The notes under the pieces: model-generated
Database searches by the model: none
What the model saw: the letters and a program-made list of their open reading frames with translations, nothing else
Told to the model about the DNA's origin: nothing
In this document: one piece after another, positions 28,745 to 37,599 of the stretch
Layout: each line of letters starts with the position of its first letter
Position numbering within the stretch: the first letter of the stretch is position 1
Origin: Candidatus Thiosymbion sp.
Lineage (GTDB): Bacteria; Pseudomonadota; Gammaproteobacteria; Chromatiales; Chromatiaceae
Reading direction: 5' to 3'
DNA: 64,000 nucleotides
Assembly: GCA_018435665.1 (NCBI GenBank)
Contig: JAHDND010000048.1
Span: forward strand, 101,345-165,344
Made by a program: the position numbers and the translations under genes

Positions 28745-30424
28745 GTGCGCAAGATCTGGAGAAGGGTATTCCACGAACGCCGCAATCAGCTCAGCTTCGC
28801 CCTAGTGATCGTGTTCTTTACCACGGCCATGGGGATGACGGCATGGACCCTGTTTCAGTATCGGGCGCACAATCGTAACCTCTTTGAGTTGCAGGACAGC
28901 GGGGCGCGCATCCGCTACTACGACGAGGTCCTGACCATGTCCGCCCGTATGGCGGCTTTGACCGGGGCTCCAGACTGGGAGCGCCGCTACGAGGGCGTGG
29001 CGCCGCTGCTGGACCAGGCCCTGGCCCGGGCCCTCGAACTGAGCCCCGCCAGTCGCGACCACCTCGATCAGGTCGATGACCACAACCAGCGTTTGATCGC
29101 CGCGGAGCGCCAGGCCTTCGCCCTGGCGCGCGCCGACCGTCGCGAAGAGGCGGTGGCGCTCCTGTTCGGTGGGGCCTATGACCGCGACAAGATCAGTTAT
29201 GCCGCAGCCCTGGAACACTTCGTCGCGGACCTCACTCAGGTCAGTCTGGCCATGGAGATGCGCCTGGCCCACAGTCTCTGGATCCTGGCGGCGATTGATG
29301 CCCTGTTGTTTCTGGTCATCGCCGCCTTGCTCCTGGATGCCTTCCGGCGCCAGGCACAGTACCTGATCATCGAACGGGTCCTGAGGGAGATCGCCCGGCG
29401 GTTAGTGGCGCCTGGTCAGCACAGCGACGAGGAGATCGGCTGGGCGCTGGACGAGGTCACCGACCTGGCCGACGGGGACTATGGCCTCTTGATCCGGCTC
29501 GGTGTCAGCCCCTCCTCGCCGACACGGCGTGTCTGGCTGCCGAGTGGTCGCGCGGACCAGGTACCTCCCATGGCCCAGCGGTTACTGGAACGGGTGGCGG
29601 TCCAGGAGAATCCGGTCCAGGGGCCGCTGGTCTGGCCGGCGATTCGGCACTTATCGCCGGAGGCCTGTCCCTTTCGGACGCCCTTGCTGGCCGCGGGCAT
29701 CGAGTCGCTGCTTGGCGTTGGGCTGGATCTAGGTGATGGCATCCGACTGTGGCTGCTCATTGGCGCGCGGCGCGCCCTGGGCCGGCAGGCAACCGAGGTG
29801 CCATTGCTGGAGTCGGCCCTGGAGCTGTTCAGTCGCGCCATCGCCACTCAGGAACATGAAGAGCGTCTGTTCCGGCTGGCGACCACCGATGCTCTCACCG
29901 GGTTGCTCAATCGGCGCTATTTCCTCGACAAACTCACCCAGGAACTCAAGCGGCTGCGGCGCAGCAAGGCCGGGGCCGTCCTGCTGGCCCTGGATGTGGA
30001 CTTCTTCAAGGCGGTCAACGACACCCATGGGCACGCCGCCGGCGACCGGGTGCTGAAGCACTTCGCCTTTACCCTCAAGGCTAGCCTGCGGGATATCGAC
30101 CTGATCGGCCGCCTCGGCGGGGAGGAGTTCGGCATCCTGCTGCCCGGCACCGATCCCGCCACGGGGCTGACGGTCGCCGAGCGTCTGCGGGAGGCGGTGG
30201 CGTTGAGCCCCGTCCGGGTGCAAAACACCCGGCAGCGGATCACGGTTAGCATTGGCGTGACGGATCTCGACGCCAAGGACGAACATATCGACCAAGCCCT
30301 GCAACGCGCCGACCAGGCCTTGTATGCCGCCAAAGGCGCCGGACGGAACGGCGTGCGCGCCTTGATGCGCCGCGAAGTGGTCCGTCAGCCCGAGTCCGAA
30401 ATCACCGGTCCCGTCCAGTCATGA
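28745..30424 (+). CDS. Membrane-bound diguanylate cyclase (GGDEF)
   Basis: A 559-residue inner-membrane enzyme making cyclic di-GMP from GTP. The first span (about residues 17-36) and second span (about 178-200) enclose a helical periplasmic sensor region. A cytoplasmic linker of about 190 residues, possibly GAF-like, follows, then a GGDEF domain at about 385-550. The active-site motif is GGEEF (about 458-462) and is intact. The RDID inhibitory site lies five residues before it, so product inhibition is expected. The start is GTG. It overlaps the next gene by 4 nt (ATGA), pairing synthesis with the downstream EAL protein. Confidence 0.94.
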   Translation: MRKIWRRVFHERRNQLSFALVIVFFTTAMGMTAWTLFQYRAHNRNLFELQDSGARIRYYDEVLTMSARMAALTGAPDWERRYEGVAPLLDQALARALELSPASRDHLDQVDDHNQRLIAAERQAFALARADRREEAVALLFGGAYDRDKISYAAALEHFVADLTQVSLAMEMRLAHSLWILAAIDALLFLVIAALLLDAFRRQAQYLIIERVLREIARRLVAPGQHSDEEIGWALDEVTDLADGDYGLLIRLGVSPSSPTRRVWLPSGRADQVPPMAQRLLERVAVQENPVQGPLVWPAIRHLSPEACPFRTPLLAAGIESLLGVGLDLGDGIRLWLLIGARRALGRQATEVPLLESALELFSRAIATQEHEERLFRLATTDALTGLLNRRYFLDKLTQELKRLRRSKAGAVLLALDVDFFKAVNDTHGHAAGDRVLKHFAFTLKASLRDIDLIGRLGGEEFGILLPGTDPATGLTVAERLREAVALSPVRVQNTRQRITVSIGVTDLDAKDEHIDQALQRADQALYAAKGAGRNGVRALMRREVVRQPESEITGPVQS

Positions 30425-33339
30425 CCTTATTGCCTTACCCCCTCCGTGCACGGCTGGCCAAGGTGGTCGGCCTCTATGTCCTCTTCTCGGCCTTCTGGAT
30501 CTTTGTCAGCGATGAACTGCTGGCCCTGTTCATCCCGGACCCGGGGACTGCCCTCTGGGTGAGCATGGTCAAGGGCTGGCTATACATCCTGCTCACCACG
30601 GCCCTGTGGTACCTGGTGATTGGCCGGCTGTTCCAGGCCCTTGGCGCCCAGGAACAGGCGATCCGTGCCCTCAACGCGGGCCTGGAACAGCGAGTGGTGG
30701 AGCGCACCCTCGCCCTGGAGGCGGAGATCGCCGAGCGACGGCGGGCTGAAGCCGAACTGCGACTCAGCGAGGAGCGCCACCGGCTCCTGGCCGAGCAATC
30801 CCCCGATGTCCTCTGGACCATGAATCTCCAGGGTGAACTGACCTACATCAGCCCTGCCGTGGAGCAGGTGCTGGGCTTCTCCCGGGAGGAATACCTCCGC
30901 CTCCCGCCAACCAAGACCTACAGTCCTGAGGCCTGGGTGACCGTGCAGGAGGGCCTGGCCCTGGGCATCGCCAGCGTTCAGGTGGGTCAGCCCTTTGCCT
31001 TTCAGGCCGAACTGGAAAATCGTCGCAAGGATGGCGCCACCAACTGGTCCGATATCAAGGCCACCGCGCTCTACGACGATCAGGGGCGTTTCGTCGAATT
31101 CTGCGGGGTGACCCGTGACGTCACCGAGCGCAAGCTCAACGAGGAGCGCCTGCGCCAGAGCCAGGAACAAGCCGCGCAACAACTGGCGGAAATCCAGGCC
31201 TACTATGACACCGCCCCCGTTGGCCTGATCGTGCTGGACACCGAACTACGTTACCTACGCCTCAACGAGCGGCTGGCCGAGATCAATGGCCATCCGGTCG
31301 CCGCCCACCTAGGCCGCACCGTGCGCGAGATGCTCCCCGCCGTGGCCGATGAGGCCGAACCCCTGTTCCGGGCGATCCTGAGCACCGGCCAAGCCCTGCG
31401 CAATGTCGAGATCACCGGCGAGACGCCGGCCCAACCCGGGGTTTCCCGGACCTGGCGGGTGCATTACTACCCCCTGCGCAATGTCCAGGGTGCGATCATT
31501 GGCCTCAATGGGGTGGTGGAAGATATCACCGAGGCCAAGGCCGCCGAGCAGGCCCTCCGCGCCAGCGAAGAACGCTACCGGGTGCTCAGCACCGCGCTGG
31601 AACGGCAGGTCGAGGCCCGCACCGCCGCCATTCAGTCCGCCCATGCGGCCCTGAGTGAGAGCGAGGAGCGCTTCCGTCGCCTGTTCGAGGACACCCGCCA
31701 GGCCAGCGTCCTCTACCAGGATGGGTTCTTCACCGCCGCCAATCGCGCCGCCCTGGATCTGCTCGGCATGGAGCGGCCGGAGCAGTTGGTCGGCCATACA
31801 CCCCTCGCGGTCTCCCCGGCTTTTCAGCCCGACGGCCGTCCCTCCGCCGAGAAGGCCACCGAGATGGTCGGGACGGCCTTCGCCCAAGGGGCACTCGCCT
31901 TCGAGTGGGAACTGGCGCGGCCGGACGGCACCACCTTCCTGGCCCAGGCCTTGGTCACGGCCATCCACCAGCGGGACGGGGACCTGCTGCACATCGTCTT
32001 CAGCGATATCACCGCCCAGAAACAGGCCTTGGAGCGGATCGAATATCTGGCTTATTACGACGACTTGACTGGCCTGCCCAACCGGGCCATCGGCCACCAA
32101 CGGCTGCACCAGGCCCTCGCCGCCGCCCGGCGTTTTCACCCGACCAGGCAGGAGGCCTGCCTGGCGGTGCTCTATCTCGATCTGGACCGTTTCAAACACG
32201 TCAACGACACCTACGGCCATGCCGCCGGTGACCAACTGCTGCGGGGCCTGGTCCAGCGACTGGCCCAGCATCTGCGAACCGAGGACAGCCTTTGCCGCCT
32301 GGCCGCCGACGAATTCATGCTGATCCTGCCGGAGGTGGTTAACTGTCAGGCCGTGGCGGAACTCGCCGGCCTGTGCGAGCGCATCCTCGCCAGCCTGGCG
32401 GAGCCCTTCGACCTCGATGGCCGGCGGATCTATACCAGTCTCTCCATCGGCGTCACCCTCTTTCCCCGGGACGGGAAGGATGCCGAGACCCTGATGCACA
32501 ACGCCGATACCGCCCTCTACGAGGCCAAGCGCGCCGGGCGCCAGACCTACCGTTTTTTCGAGCCGCGGATGAATGCTGAGCTAACGCGCTTTATCCAGAC
32601 CCGCGACGCCCTGCGGGAGGCCCTGGCCCGGCAGGAGTTCGTCCTGCACTATCAGCCCAAGCGCGGCCTGCGCAGTGGACGGCGCTATGGGGTCGAGGCC
32701 CTGCTGCGCTGGCGGCGACCCGAGGTGGGTCTGGTCTTGCCCGGCGACTTCATCGATGTGGCCGAGGAAAGCGGGCTCATTCTCCCCATCGGACGCTGGG
32801 TTTTGCATGAGGCCTGCCGACAAGCCGCCCGCTGGCGCGCCGCCGGTTGGCCGGACCTGGTGGTGGCGGTCAATCTGTCCGCCGTGCAGTTTCGCCAGGG
32901 GCAGGTGGTGGCCGATGTCCAGGCGGCCCTGGAGGCGAGCGGTCTCGACCCCGCTGGGCTGGAACTGGAACTGACCGAGTCCATCCTGCTCCAGGGCGAG
33001 GACGCCCTCCTGCGGACCTTGACCGCCTGGAAGGCCCAGGGCATCCAGTTGGCCATCGACGACTTCGGCACCGGCTATTCGAGCCTGGCCTACCTGAAGC
33101 GATTCCCGGTCGACAAGCTCAAGATCGACCGCTCCTTTGTCAAGGACCTGCTCACCAACGCCGAGGATCGCGCCATCGTCCTGGCGATCATCCAGATCGC
33201 TCGCAGTCTTAACCTCCGCACGGTGGCCGAGGGGGTGGATGACGCGGCGCTGGCCGAGCAACTCAAGGTGATGGGTTGTGACGAGGCCCAGGGCTATCTC
33301 TACGCCCAGCCCCTGCCCGCGGAGGAATTGAGACCCTGA
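30421..33339 (+). CDS. PAS-GGDEF-EAL protein with degenerate GGDEF motif, putative c-di-GMP phosphodiesterase
   Basis: A 972-residue protein. Two N-terminal membrane spans (about 14-33 and 50-70) and a coiled coil lead into about three PAS domains (about 120-235, 255-375, 415-530). A GGDEF domain at about 540-705 has AADEF (residues 628-632) in place of GGDEF, so it probably does not cyclise GTP but may bind it as an allosteric site. A C-terminal EAL domain is intact: EALLRW at 759-764, DDFGTGYSSL and the KIDRSFV lysine region, as needed for c-di-GMP hydrolysis. It is translationally coupled to the upstream cyclase. Confidence 0.93.
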   Translation: MTLLPYPLRARLAKVVGLYVLFSAFWIFVSDELLALFIPDPGTALWVSMVKGWLYILLTTALWYLVIGRLFQALGAQEQAIRALNAGLEQRVVERTLALEAEIAERRRAEAELRLSEERHRLLAEQSPDVLWTMNLQGELTYISPAVEQVLGFSREEYLRLPPTKTYSPEAWVTVQEGLALGIASVQVGQPFAFQAELENRRKDGATNWSDIKATALYDDQGRFVEFCGVTRDVTERKLNEERLRQSQEQAAQQLAEIQAYYDTAPVGLIVLDTELRYLRLNERLAEINGHPVAAHLGRTVREMLPAVADEAEPLFRAILSTGQALRNVEITGETPAQPGVSRTWRVHYYPLRNVQGAIIGLNGVVEDITEAKAAEQALRASEERYRVLSTALERQVEARTAAIQSAHAALSESEERFRRLFEDTRQASVLYQDGFFTAANRAALDLLGMERPEQLVGHTPLAVSPAFQPDGRPSAEKATEMVGTAFAQGALAFEWELARPDGTTFLAQALVTAIHQRDGDLLHIVFSDITAQKQALERIEYLAYYDDLTGLPNRAIGHQRLHQALAAARRFHPTRQEACLAVLYLDLDRFKHVNDTYGHAAGDQLLRGLVQRLAQHLRTEDSLCRLAADEFMLILPEVVNCQAVAELAGLCERILASLAEPFDLDGRRIYTSLSIGVTLFPRDGKDAETLMHNADTALYEAKRAGRQTYRFFEPRMNAELTRFIQTRDALREALARQEFVLHYQPKRGLRSGRRYGVEALLRWRRPEVGLVLPGDFIDVAEESGLILPIGRWVLHEACRQAARWRAAGWPDLVVAVNLSAVQFRQGQVVADVQAALEASGLDPAGLELELTESILLQGEDALLRTLTAWKAQGIQLAIDDFGTGYSSLAYLKRFPVDKLKIDRSFVKDLLTNAEDRAIVLAIIQIARSLNLRTVAEGVDDAALAEQLKVMGCDEAQGYLYAQPLPAEELRP

Positions 33340-33470
33340 TGGCGATGGGCCCCAGCGCCAACTTACCGCTCGCGGTCCAGGGAGAGGTCTGAGGCCCGGG
33401 CCGGTCCCTACTGGCATGGCATCGAACGGTCTGGCATGCCTGCGAGCGGGGTACTGGCTCTGGCGGTCCT

Positions 33471-35507
33471 TCAGTCACTCAGGCCAAAGCCCTCTGGAAA
33501 CAGCAGGCGCGCTTCTGTCGCTGGGGACAGGTTCGGGGCCGGCCCGATGCCGGAGACGTCCCGCGGCCAGGCAAAGGGGAGCCGGCCCGTGAAGGGGGCC
33601 TCCCCAAAAAGGGTGTCGGCCACCCCGGCGCCCTCACTGCCGGGCAGCCAGGCCACGACGATCGCGTCGCTGGCGTCCAGGGCCTGATCGAGGATCAGCG
33701 GCCGTCCGGTGACCAGGATCAGGATCAGTTTGCGGGCTTGGGGCCGGACGCGGGCAATCAGGGCCTGGTCCTCCACCGTGAGCCGCAGGCCCTCGGCATC
33801 CCGATCGCCCAGCCATTCGCTGTAGGGCGGCTCGCCGACCACGACGATGGCGGCATCGGCCTTCTGATCGCCTTTGCCATCGATGTCGGCATCTGCCTTG
33901 GCATCGGCCTGTACTTCATCCTTGTCATCTGCCTTGGCAACGGCTTTGGTGTCGGCATCCGCCGTGGCCCGGGGGTCCGCGAAGTCGCCGGTCGGGGAAT
34001 AGTCGATAAGGGTGCTGTCACCGCCGACCTCACGCAGGCCGGCGAGGAGGGTTGTGGCGCCTGGCAAGCGCTGGTTGTCGCCCTGGAATCCGCTCCAGAC
34101 GAGGGTCCAGCCGCCGCTTTGCAGGCCCAGATCGTCGGCATGGCTCCCGGCGACGAGGAGGCGCTGGCCCCGCCACAAGGGCAGTGCCCCCTGATTCTTG
34201 AGCAGCACTTGGGACTTGCGTACCGCCTCCCTGGCCAGGGCGCGGTGGTCGGCACTGCCCACCCGCGGGCCCGCGGCGGCCACCGCACCGGGGTGCTCGA
34301 ACAGGCCCATGGCGAATTTCAGCCGCAGGACCCGGGCGACGGCCTCGTCGATGCGGGCCGGGGCAATTTGGCCGCTGCTGGCCAGGGCCTGGAGGATGCC
34401 AAGAACCTCCGCCGTCCGGGCGGGTTCCATGAGGACATCCACCCCAGCGTTGACGGCCATGGCCACCTGCTGGTCAAATCCCGTGGCGGGAAGGAATTGC
34501 AGGGCCTCCCAGTCCGACACCACCAGTCCCGTAAAACCCATTTGCCGGCGCAGGACCCCCTGGAGCAGGTCGGAATGGCCATGCATCCGCACGCCGTTCC
34601 AACTGCTGTAGGAGATCATGACCGCGCCCACCCCGGCGGCGACCTGGGCCTGGTAAGGGGGCAGGTGACGGGCCAGTAGGACGGACTCCTCGCCCTGGGT
34701 GTCGCCGCGATCCAGGCGTGACCAGGCCCCCCGGATCTGGAAATGGGAGCTGCCAAACACCACGCCGCCGTCGCCCAGGTAATGCTTCGCGGTCGCCAGG
34801 GGCCGGGGCAGGTCCTGACCCCGATTCGGATCCTGATCCTGGCCCCGCTCCCGCTCCCGCTCCCGATCCTGGTCCAGGGCCTCCAGGCCCTGCTGAAAGC
34901 CGCCGGTATAGGCCGCGGCGAGTCGGCTGACCCGGGCCGTATCCGCGCCCAGGGACTCGAAGGCGCGTCCCCAGCGGATGTCGTCGACGACCGCCACCAT
35001 CGGAGCGAAGTTCCAATAAATGCCGACGGCGGCCAGTTCCTGGGCCGTGGCTTGGCCGATGCGGCGCATCAGGTCGGGATTATCCGCCGCCGCCAGTCCC
35101 ACCTGGTGGGGAAAGAGGGTGGCCCCGGGCAGGGCGCCGAAGCCGTGGACGGCGTCGATGCCATAGAGCAGGGGGATGCCCAGCGGGGTGCTCAGGGCCG
35201 CCGCCTGGTAGCCCTGGATCATGGCCGTCCACCCCGCGAGGTTGTTGGGTGCGGGCGGCGGGCTGTCGCCCCCGGAGAGCAGGGAGCCTAGTCTTTGTGT
35301 TTCGACCTGGGCCGGCGTGACCCAGTCGCGCCCCCCCATGACCATCTGTCCGAGTTTGTCCGCCAGGCTCATGCGCCCCAGCAGATCGGCGACCCGTTCC
35401 TCGACGGGCCGGCGCGGATCACGGTAGGGGAGGTCGTTTGGCTGGGCTGTTAAGGGGATCGCGCTCAGGACCATGGTCAGGGTAAAGGTCACGGCAAAGC
35501 CTTTCAT
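33471..35507 (-). CDS. Glycoside hydrolase family 3 (beta-glucosidase-like), exported
   Basis: A 678-residue exported glycosidase. A signal peptide spans residues 1-21 (ending LTAQ), followed by the GH3 TIM-barrel domain and the GH3 C-terminal domain. The catalytic nucleophile is Asp332 in VVSDWEAL. KHYLGDGG and GIDAVHGF are also typical of the family. Two segments are foreign to GH3: an Arg/Glu/Gln/Asp stretch at about 214-231 and an Asp/Ala/Lys-rich stretch at about 511-552, both encoded by repetitive DNA. Activity on beta-glucans or cellodextrins is by family; neighbours give no substrate clue. Confidence 0.92.
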   Translation of the reverse strand: MKGFAVTFTLTMVLSAIPLTAQPNDLPYRDPRRPVEERVADLLGRMSLADKLGQMVMGGRDWVTPAQVETQRLGSLLSGGDSPPPAPNNLAGWTAMIQGYQAAALSTPLGIPLLYGIDAVHGFGALPGATLFPHQVGLAAADNPDLMRRIGQATAQELAAVGIYWNFAPMVAVVDDIRWGRAFESLGADTARVSRLAAAYTGGFQQGLEALDQDRERERERGQDQDPNRGQDLPRPLATAKHYLGDGGVVFGSSHFQIRGAWSRLDRGDTQGEESVLLARHLPPYQAQVAAGVGAVMISYSSWNGVRMHGHSDLLQGVLRRQMGFTGLVVSDWEALQFLPATGFDQQVAMAVNAGVDVLMEPARTAEVLGILQALASSGQIAPARIDEAVARVLRLKFAMGLFEHPGAVAAAGPRVGSADHRALAREAVRKSQVLLKNQGALPLWRGQRLLVAGSHADDLGLQSGGWTLVWSGFQGDNQRLPGATTLLAGLREVGGDSTLIDYSPTGDFADPRATADADTKAVAKADDKDEVQADAKADADIDGKGDQKADAAIVVVGEPPYSEWLGDRDAEGLRLTVEDQALIARVRPQARKLILILVTGRPLILDQALDASDAIVVAWLPGSEGAGVADTLFGEAPFTGRLPFAWPRDVSGIGPAPNLSPATEARLLFPEGFGLSD
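33852..33977 (-). repeat. Degenerate in-frame repeat encoding an Asp/Ala/Lys-rich insertion in GH3
   Basis: Imperfect repeats around GCATCTGCCTTGGCATCGG and CTTGGCATCGGC (plus strand) encode repeated Ala-Asp-Ala-Lys-type units at residues 511-552 of the glycosidase. The composition is unlike the rest of the gene. Confidence 0.6.
34815..34868 (-). repeat. Hexanucleotide-like repeat encoding Arg-Glu and Gln-Asp runs in GH3
   Basis: The plus strand reads CCCGCTCCCGCTCCCGCTCC, then GATCCTGATCCTGG-type units. They encode a hydrophilic insertion at residues 214-231 with alternating Arg-Glu. Confidence 0.6.
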
Positions 35508-35574
35508 TTCATCTCAACGCCATATCAGAAGTTAGCAGAACAGGCGATAGACGCATCAGCAGTTGATAGAAGCA

Positions 35575-36183
35575 TCAGCGGGCGGCAGAAGCATCCGTGA
35601 TGGCCTGGACCACCGCCAAATCCCGGCGCAGCGCCTGTTCCAGGGGGAGCGGCACCCGGCCGGCAAAGGCCGCGACCAGTTCGGCGTAATACCAGAGGGA
35701 ACCTGCCTTGCCGCCGGTGAAGCGCGCCCAGACTGCCTCCCCAATCTCGGTCAGGTCGAGGAGGATGGCCTGGAGGTTGGTCAGCTTGTCGCAGGCCGAC
35801 ACCAGCAGGCCGGGACCCGTCGCCGTCCGGAGGTGTGCCAGATAGGCCTCCTTGCGCCCCCACCAGGGCGGCTTGTGGCCGGCGGCATCCGGCACCCCAT
35901 CGGTGCAGAACTCCACCAGGGCCAGTACGCTATCCCCAAAGGCGGCGCGGATGGGCTCGCGCCAGGTCGGTCCCCCGTCCTCCAGCACGTCATGGAGCAG
36001 GGCGGCGATGATCTGCTCCTCGCTGCCGCCATAGCGCTGCACCAGGGTCGCCACCACCACCGGGTGGGTGATGTAGGGCAGCGGCAGGCCCAGCGCATTG
36101 TGGGTGCCCTTGCGGATTTGCCCCCGGTGAGCCTCGGCGGCCATGGCCAGGGCGGCGTTGAAGGCGATCGAAAGGTTGTCCAT
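35575..36183 (-). CDS. HD-domain hydrolase, small alarmone hydrolase (MESH1)-like
   Basis: A 202-residue cytoplasmic metal-dependent phosphohydrolase. The HD motif is ALLHDVLEDGG, with an upstream His in YITHPVVVA and RKG in GQIRKGT. This pattern matches the hydrolase half of RelA/SpoT proteins and stand-alone (p)ppGpp hydrolases. Length fits a single-domain enzyme; there is no synthetase domain. Hydrolysis of ppGpp or NADPH-like substrates is inferred from family. It is encoded divergently from hicAB. Confidence 0.85.
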   Translation of the reverse strand: MDNLSIAFNAALAMAAEAHRGQIRKGTHNALGLPLPYITHPVVVATLVQRYGGSEEQIIAALLHDVLEDGGPTWREPIRAAFGDSVLALVEFCTDGVPDAAGHKPPWWGRKEAYLAHLRTATGPGLLVSACDKLTNLQAILLDLTEIGEAVWARFTGGKAGSLWYYAELVAAFAGRVPLPLEQALRRDLAVVQAITDASAAR

Positions 36184-36217
36184 GGATGACCTCGGTTTTG
36201 AGCTACGGCCAAGTTTC

Positions 36218-36251
36218 GGTTTTCACACCCTGTACTGATGGGTTGAAAACC
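36218..36251. promoter_or_regulatory. Inverted repeat in hicAB upstream region
   Basis: GGTTTTCACACCC (36218-36230) and GGGTTGAAAACC (36240-36251) pair with one bulged base. They lie in the 130-bp divergent region before hicA and may be a HicB operator. A TATCAT at 36301-36306 could be the hicA -10. Confidence 0.4.
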
Positions 36252-36313
36252 TGGCGGGGGATGGAGTTTGCTTCGACGTCGCTGGCTGGCCCGACACTGC
36301 TATCATTCAGCCG

Positions 36314-36568
36314 ATGCATAGCAAGCACCGTAAGACCCTTGATGCCCTGTTTACCGATCCGATCAACGGGAATCTGGCCTGGCACAGGATCGAGGCCCTG
36401 CTGGTCGCGGTTGGCTGTCGTGTCATCGAGGGACCTGGTTCCGCCGTCACCTTCGAGAAAGACGGCCAGCGTGCCAACTTTCACCGTCCACACCCGCGCC
36501 AGGAGGCGCTGAGATATCGTATCAAGGATGTACGTGAATACCTCCTTAAGCTAGGGATCTCACCATGA
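36314..36568 (+). CDS. hicA: HicA-family toxin
   Basis: An 84-residue toxin of the HicA family (double-stranded RNA-binding fold), an mRNA interferase that arrests translation until neutralised by HicB. Residues 20-70 follow the family pattern: LAWHRIEALLVAVGCRVIEG, then GSAVTFEKDG and ANFHRPHP carrying the likely catalytic His, then a C-terminal helix REYLLKLG. The gene is translationally coupled to hicB by a 4-nt overlap. No ribosome site is visible and TATCAT lies only 7 nt before the ATG, so a leaderless message is possible. Confidence 0.85.
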   Translation: MHSKHRKTLDALFTDPINGNLAWHRIEALLVAVGCRVIEGPGSAVTFEKDGQRANFHRPHPRQEALRYRIKDVREYLLKLGISP

Positions 36569-36900
36569 ACAACATCCTGACCTATCGCGGCTATCGTGCC
36601 AACATCACCTTGGATGTGGATGACCACATCCTGGTGGGGCGGGTACTCGATATCGATGACATCATCAGTTTTCATGGCGAGTCCGTTGCCGAATTCGAGC
36701 AGGCCTTTCAGGCGGCCATCGACAGTTACCTGGAGGCCTGCGCCAGGCTCAAGCAGGAGCCCGATAAACCGGCCAGTGGCCGGCTGATGCTGCGTATCGA
36801 CCCGGTTGTGCATGCCGCCGCTTTCAAGGCTGCCAAGCGCAGCGGACAAAGCCTCAACAAATGGGCTGAGCAGGTACTCGGCAGTGCCGCGCATCGCTAG
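36565..36900 (+). CDS. hicB: HicB-family antitoxin
   Basis: A 111-residue antitoxin. The N-terminal partially degenerate RNase H-like domain (YRGYRANITLDVDDHILVGRVLDIDDIISFHGESV) binds the toxin. The C-terminal ribbon-helix-helix (SGRLMLRIDPVVHAAAFKAA, SGQSLNKWAEQVL) binds DNA and should repress the pair. Its start overlaps the hicA stop. This is the usual toxin-first order. Confidence 0.9.
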   Translation: MNNILTYRGYRANITLDVDDHILVGRVLDIDDIISFHGESVAEFEQAFQAAIDSYLEACARLKQEPDKPASGRLMLRIDPVVHAAAFKAAKRSGQSLNKWAEQVLGSAAHR

Positions 36901-36919
36901 CAATCCAAGGGACCCCATC

Positions 36920-37501
36920 ATGCCCACCCTACATTGGTCAGGTAAGGAAGAAGCCGTCAAGGCGGCCCGTGACTTGCCCTATCGCCCCCTGGTCGCCGTC
37001 TCAACCCTCGATCATGGCGACCCCGCCGCCGATAACCTCCTCATCCAGGTCGACAATCTGGATGCCCTCAAGAGCCTGCTGCCGGTTTACGCTGGCCGGA
37101 TCAAGTGCATCTTCATCGATCCGCTCTACAAAACCCGGAGCGCCTTCGAGCATTACGGTTCATCTGGCGGTAAACCCAGGCCACGCCAGGGCAATTACGG
37201 CAGGCGCAGGCGATTGTCGAAATTCATATCGCGGAGATTGAAAATGCCTGGGATCGCCACTTCGGCCGTTGAGGTTACCCATATTTCCCGCCAGGGTTTC
37301 TGGCTGCTCCTGGATGATAAGGAACTGGCGCTGCCCTTTACGGAATTCCCCTGGTTCAAGTCCGCAACGATTGAACAGCTTCTCAATGTGGAACGCCCAA
37401 CCAAGAATCATCTTTACTGGCCGGTATTGGATATTGATTTATCGGTTGATTCTATTCGTGATCCCGAGCGTTTCCCGCTTGTGTGTAAAACTTCTTCTTG
37501 A
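36920..37501 (+). CDS. Hybrid ORF: methyltransferase N-terminal fragment joined to a DUF2442 protein
   Basis: One open frame of 193 residues that looks like an accidental fusion. Residues 1-80 match the start of type III-like site-specific adenine DNA methyltransferases (LLIQVDNLDALKSLLPVYAGRIKCIFIDPLYKTRSAFEHY). The catalytic DPPYNT is altered to DPLYKT and the rest of the enzyme is missing. Residues from about 109 (internal ATG 37244) form a complete small DUF2442 domain (VEVTHISRQGFWLLLDDKEL ... LNVERPTKNHLYWP). The joining 25-30 residues are Arg/Gly-rich out-of-frame sequence. Either the whole frame or, more likely, only the DUF2442 part from 37244 is functional. Confidence 0.6.
   Translation: MPTLHWSGKEEAVKAARDLPYRPLVAVSTLDHGDPAADNLLIQVDNLDALKSLLPVYAGRIKCIFIDPLYKTRSAFEHYGSSGGKPRPRQGNYGRRRRLSKFISRRLKMPGIATSAVEVTHISRQGFWLLLDDKELALPFTEFPWFKSATIEQLLNVERPTKNHLYWPVLDIDLSVDSIRDPERFPLVCKTSS
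37159..37272 (+). pseudogene. DUF4160 C-terminal remnant
   Basis: In the +1 frame relative to the surrounding ORF, the sequence reads FIWR, a stop (37171-37173), then TPGQLRQAQAIVEIHIAEIE and NAWDRHFG, ending at TGA 37270-37272. This resembles the C-terminus of DUF4160 proteins, which are commonly encoded directly upstream of DUF2442, here overlapping its ATG by 29 nt. The N-terminal half is gone, replaced by the methyltransferase fragment. Confidence 0.55.
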
Positions 37502-37599
37502 GGCGGTTTCTCATTTCTTCAGCGGTTTCCTGCCTGTTCCGCTTCAGGCACGGGCCCTGCCATTGAACCAGGCCACCTAAGCCAAGGATCCTCGCGCTC

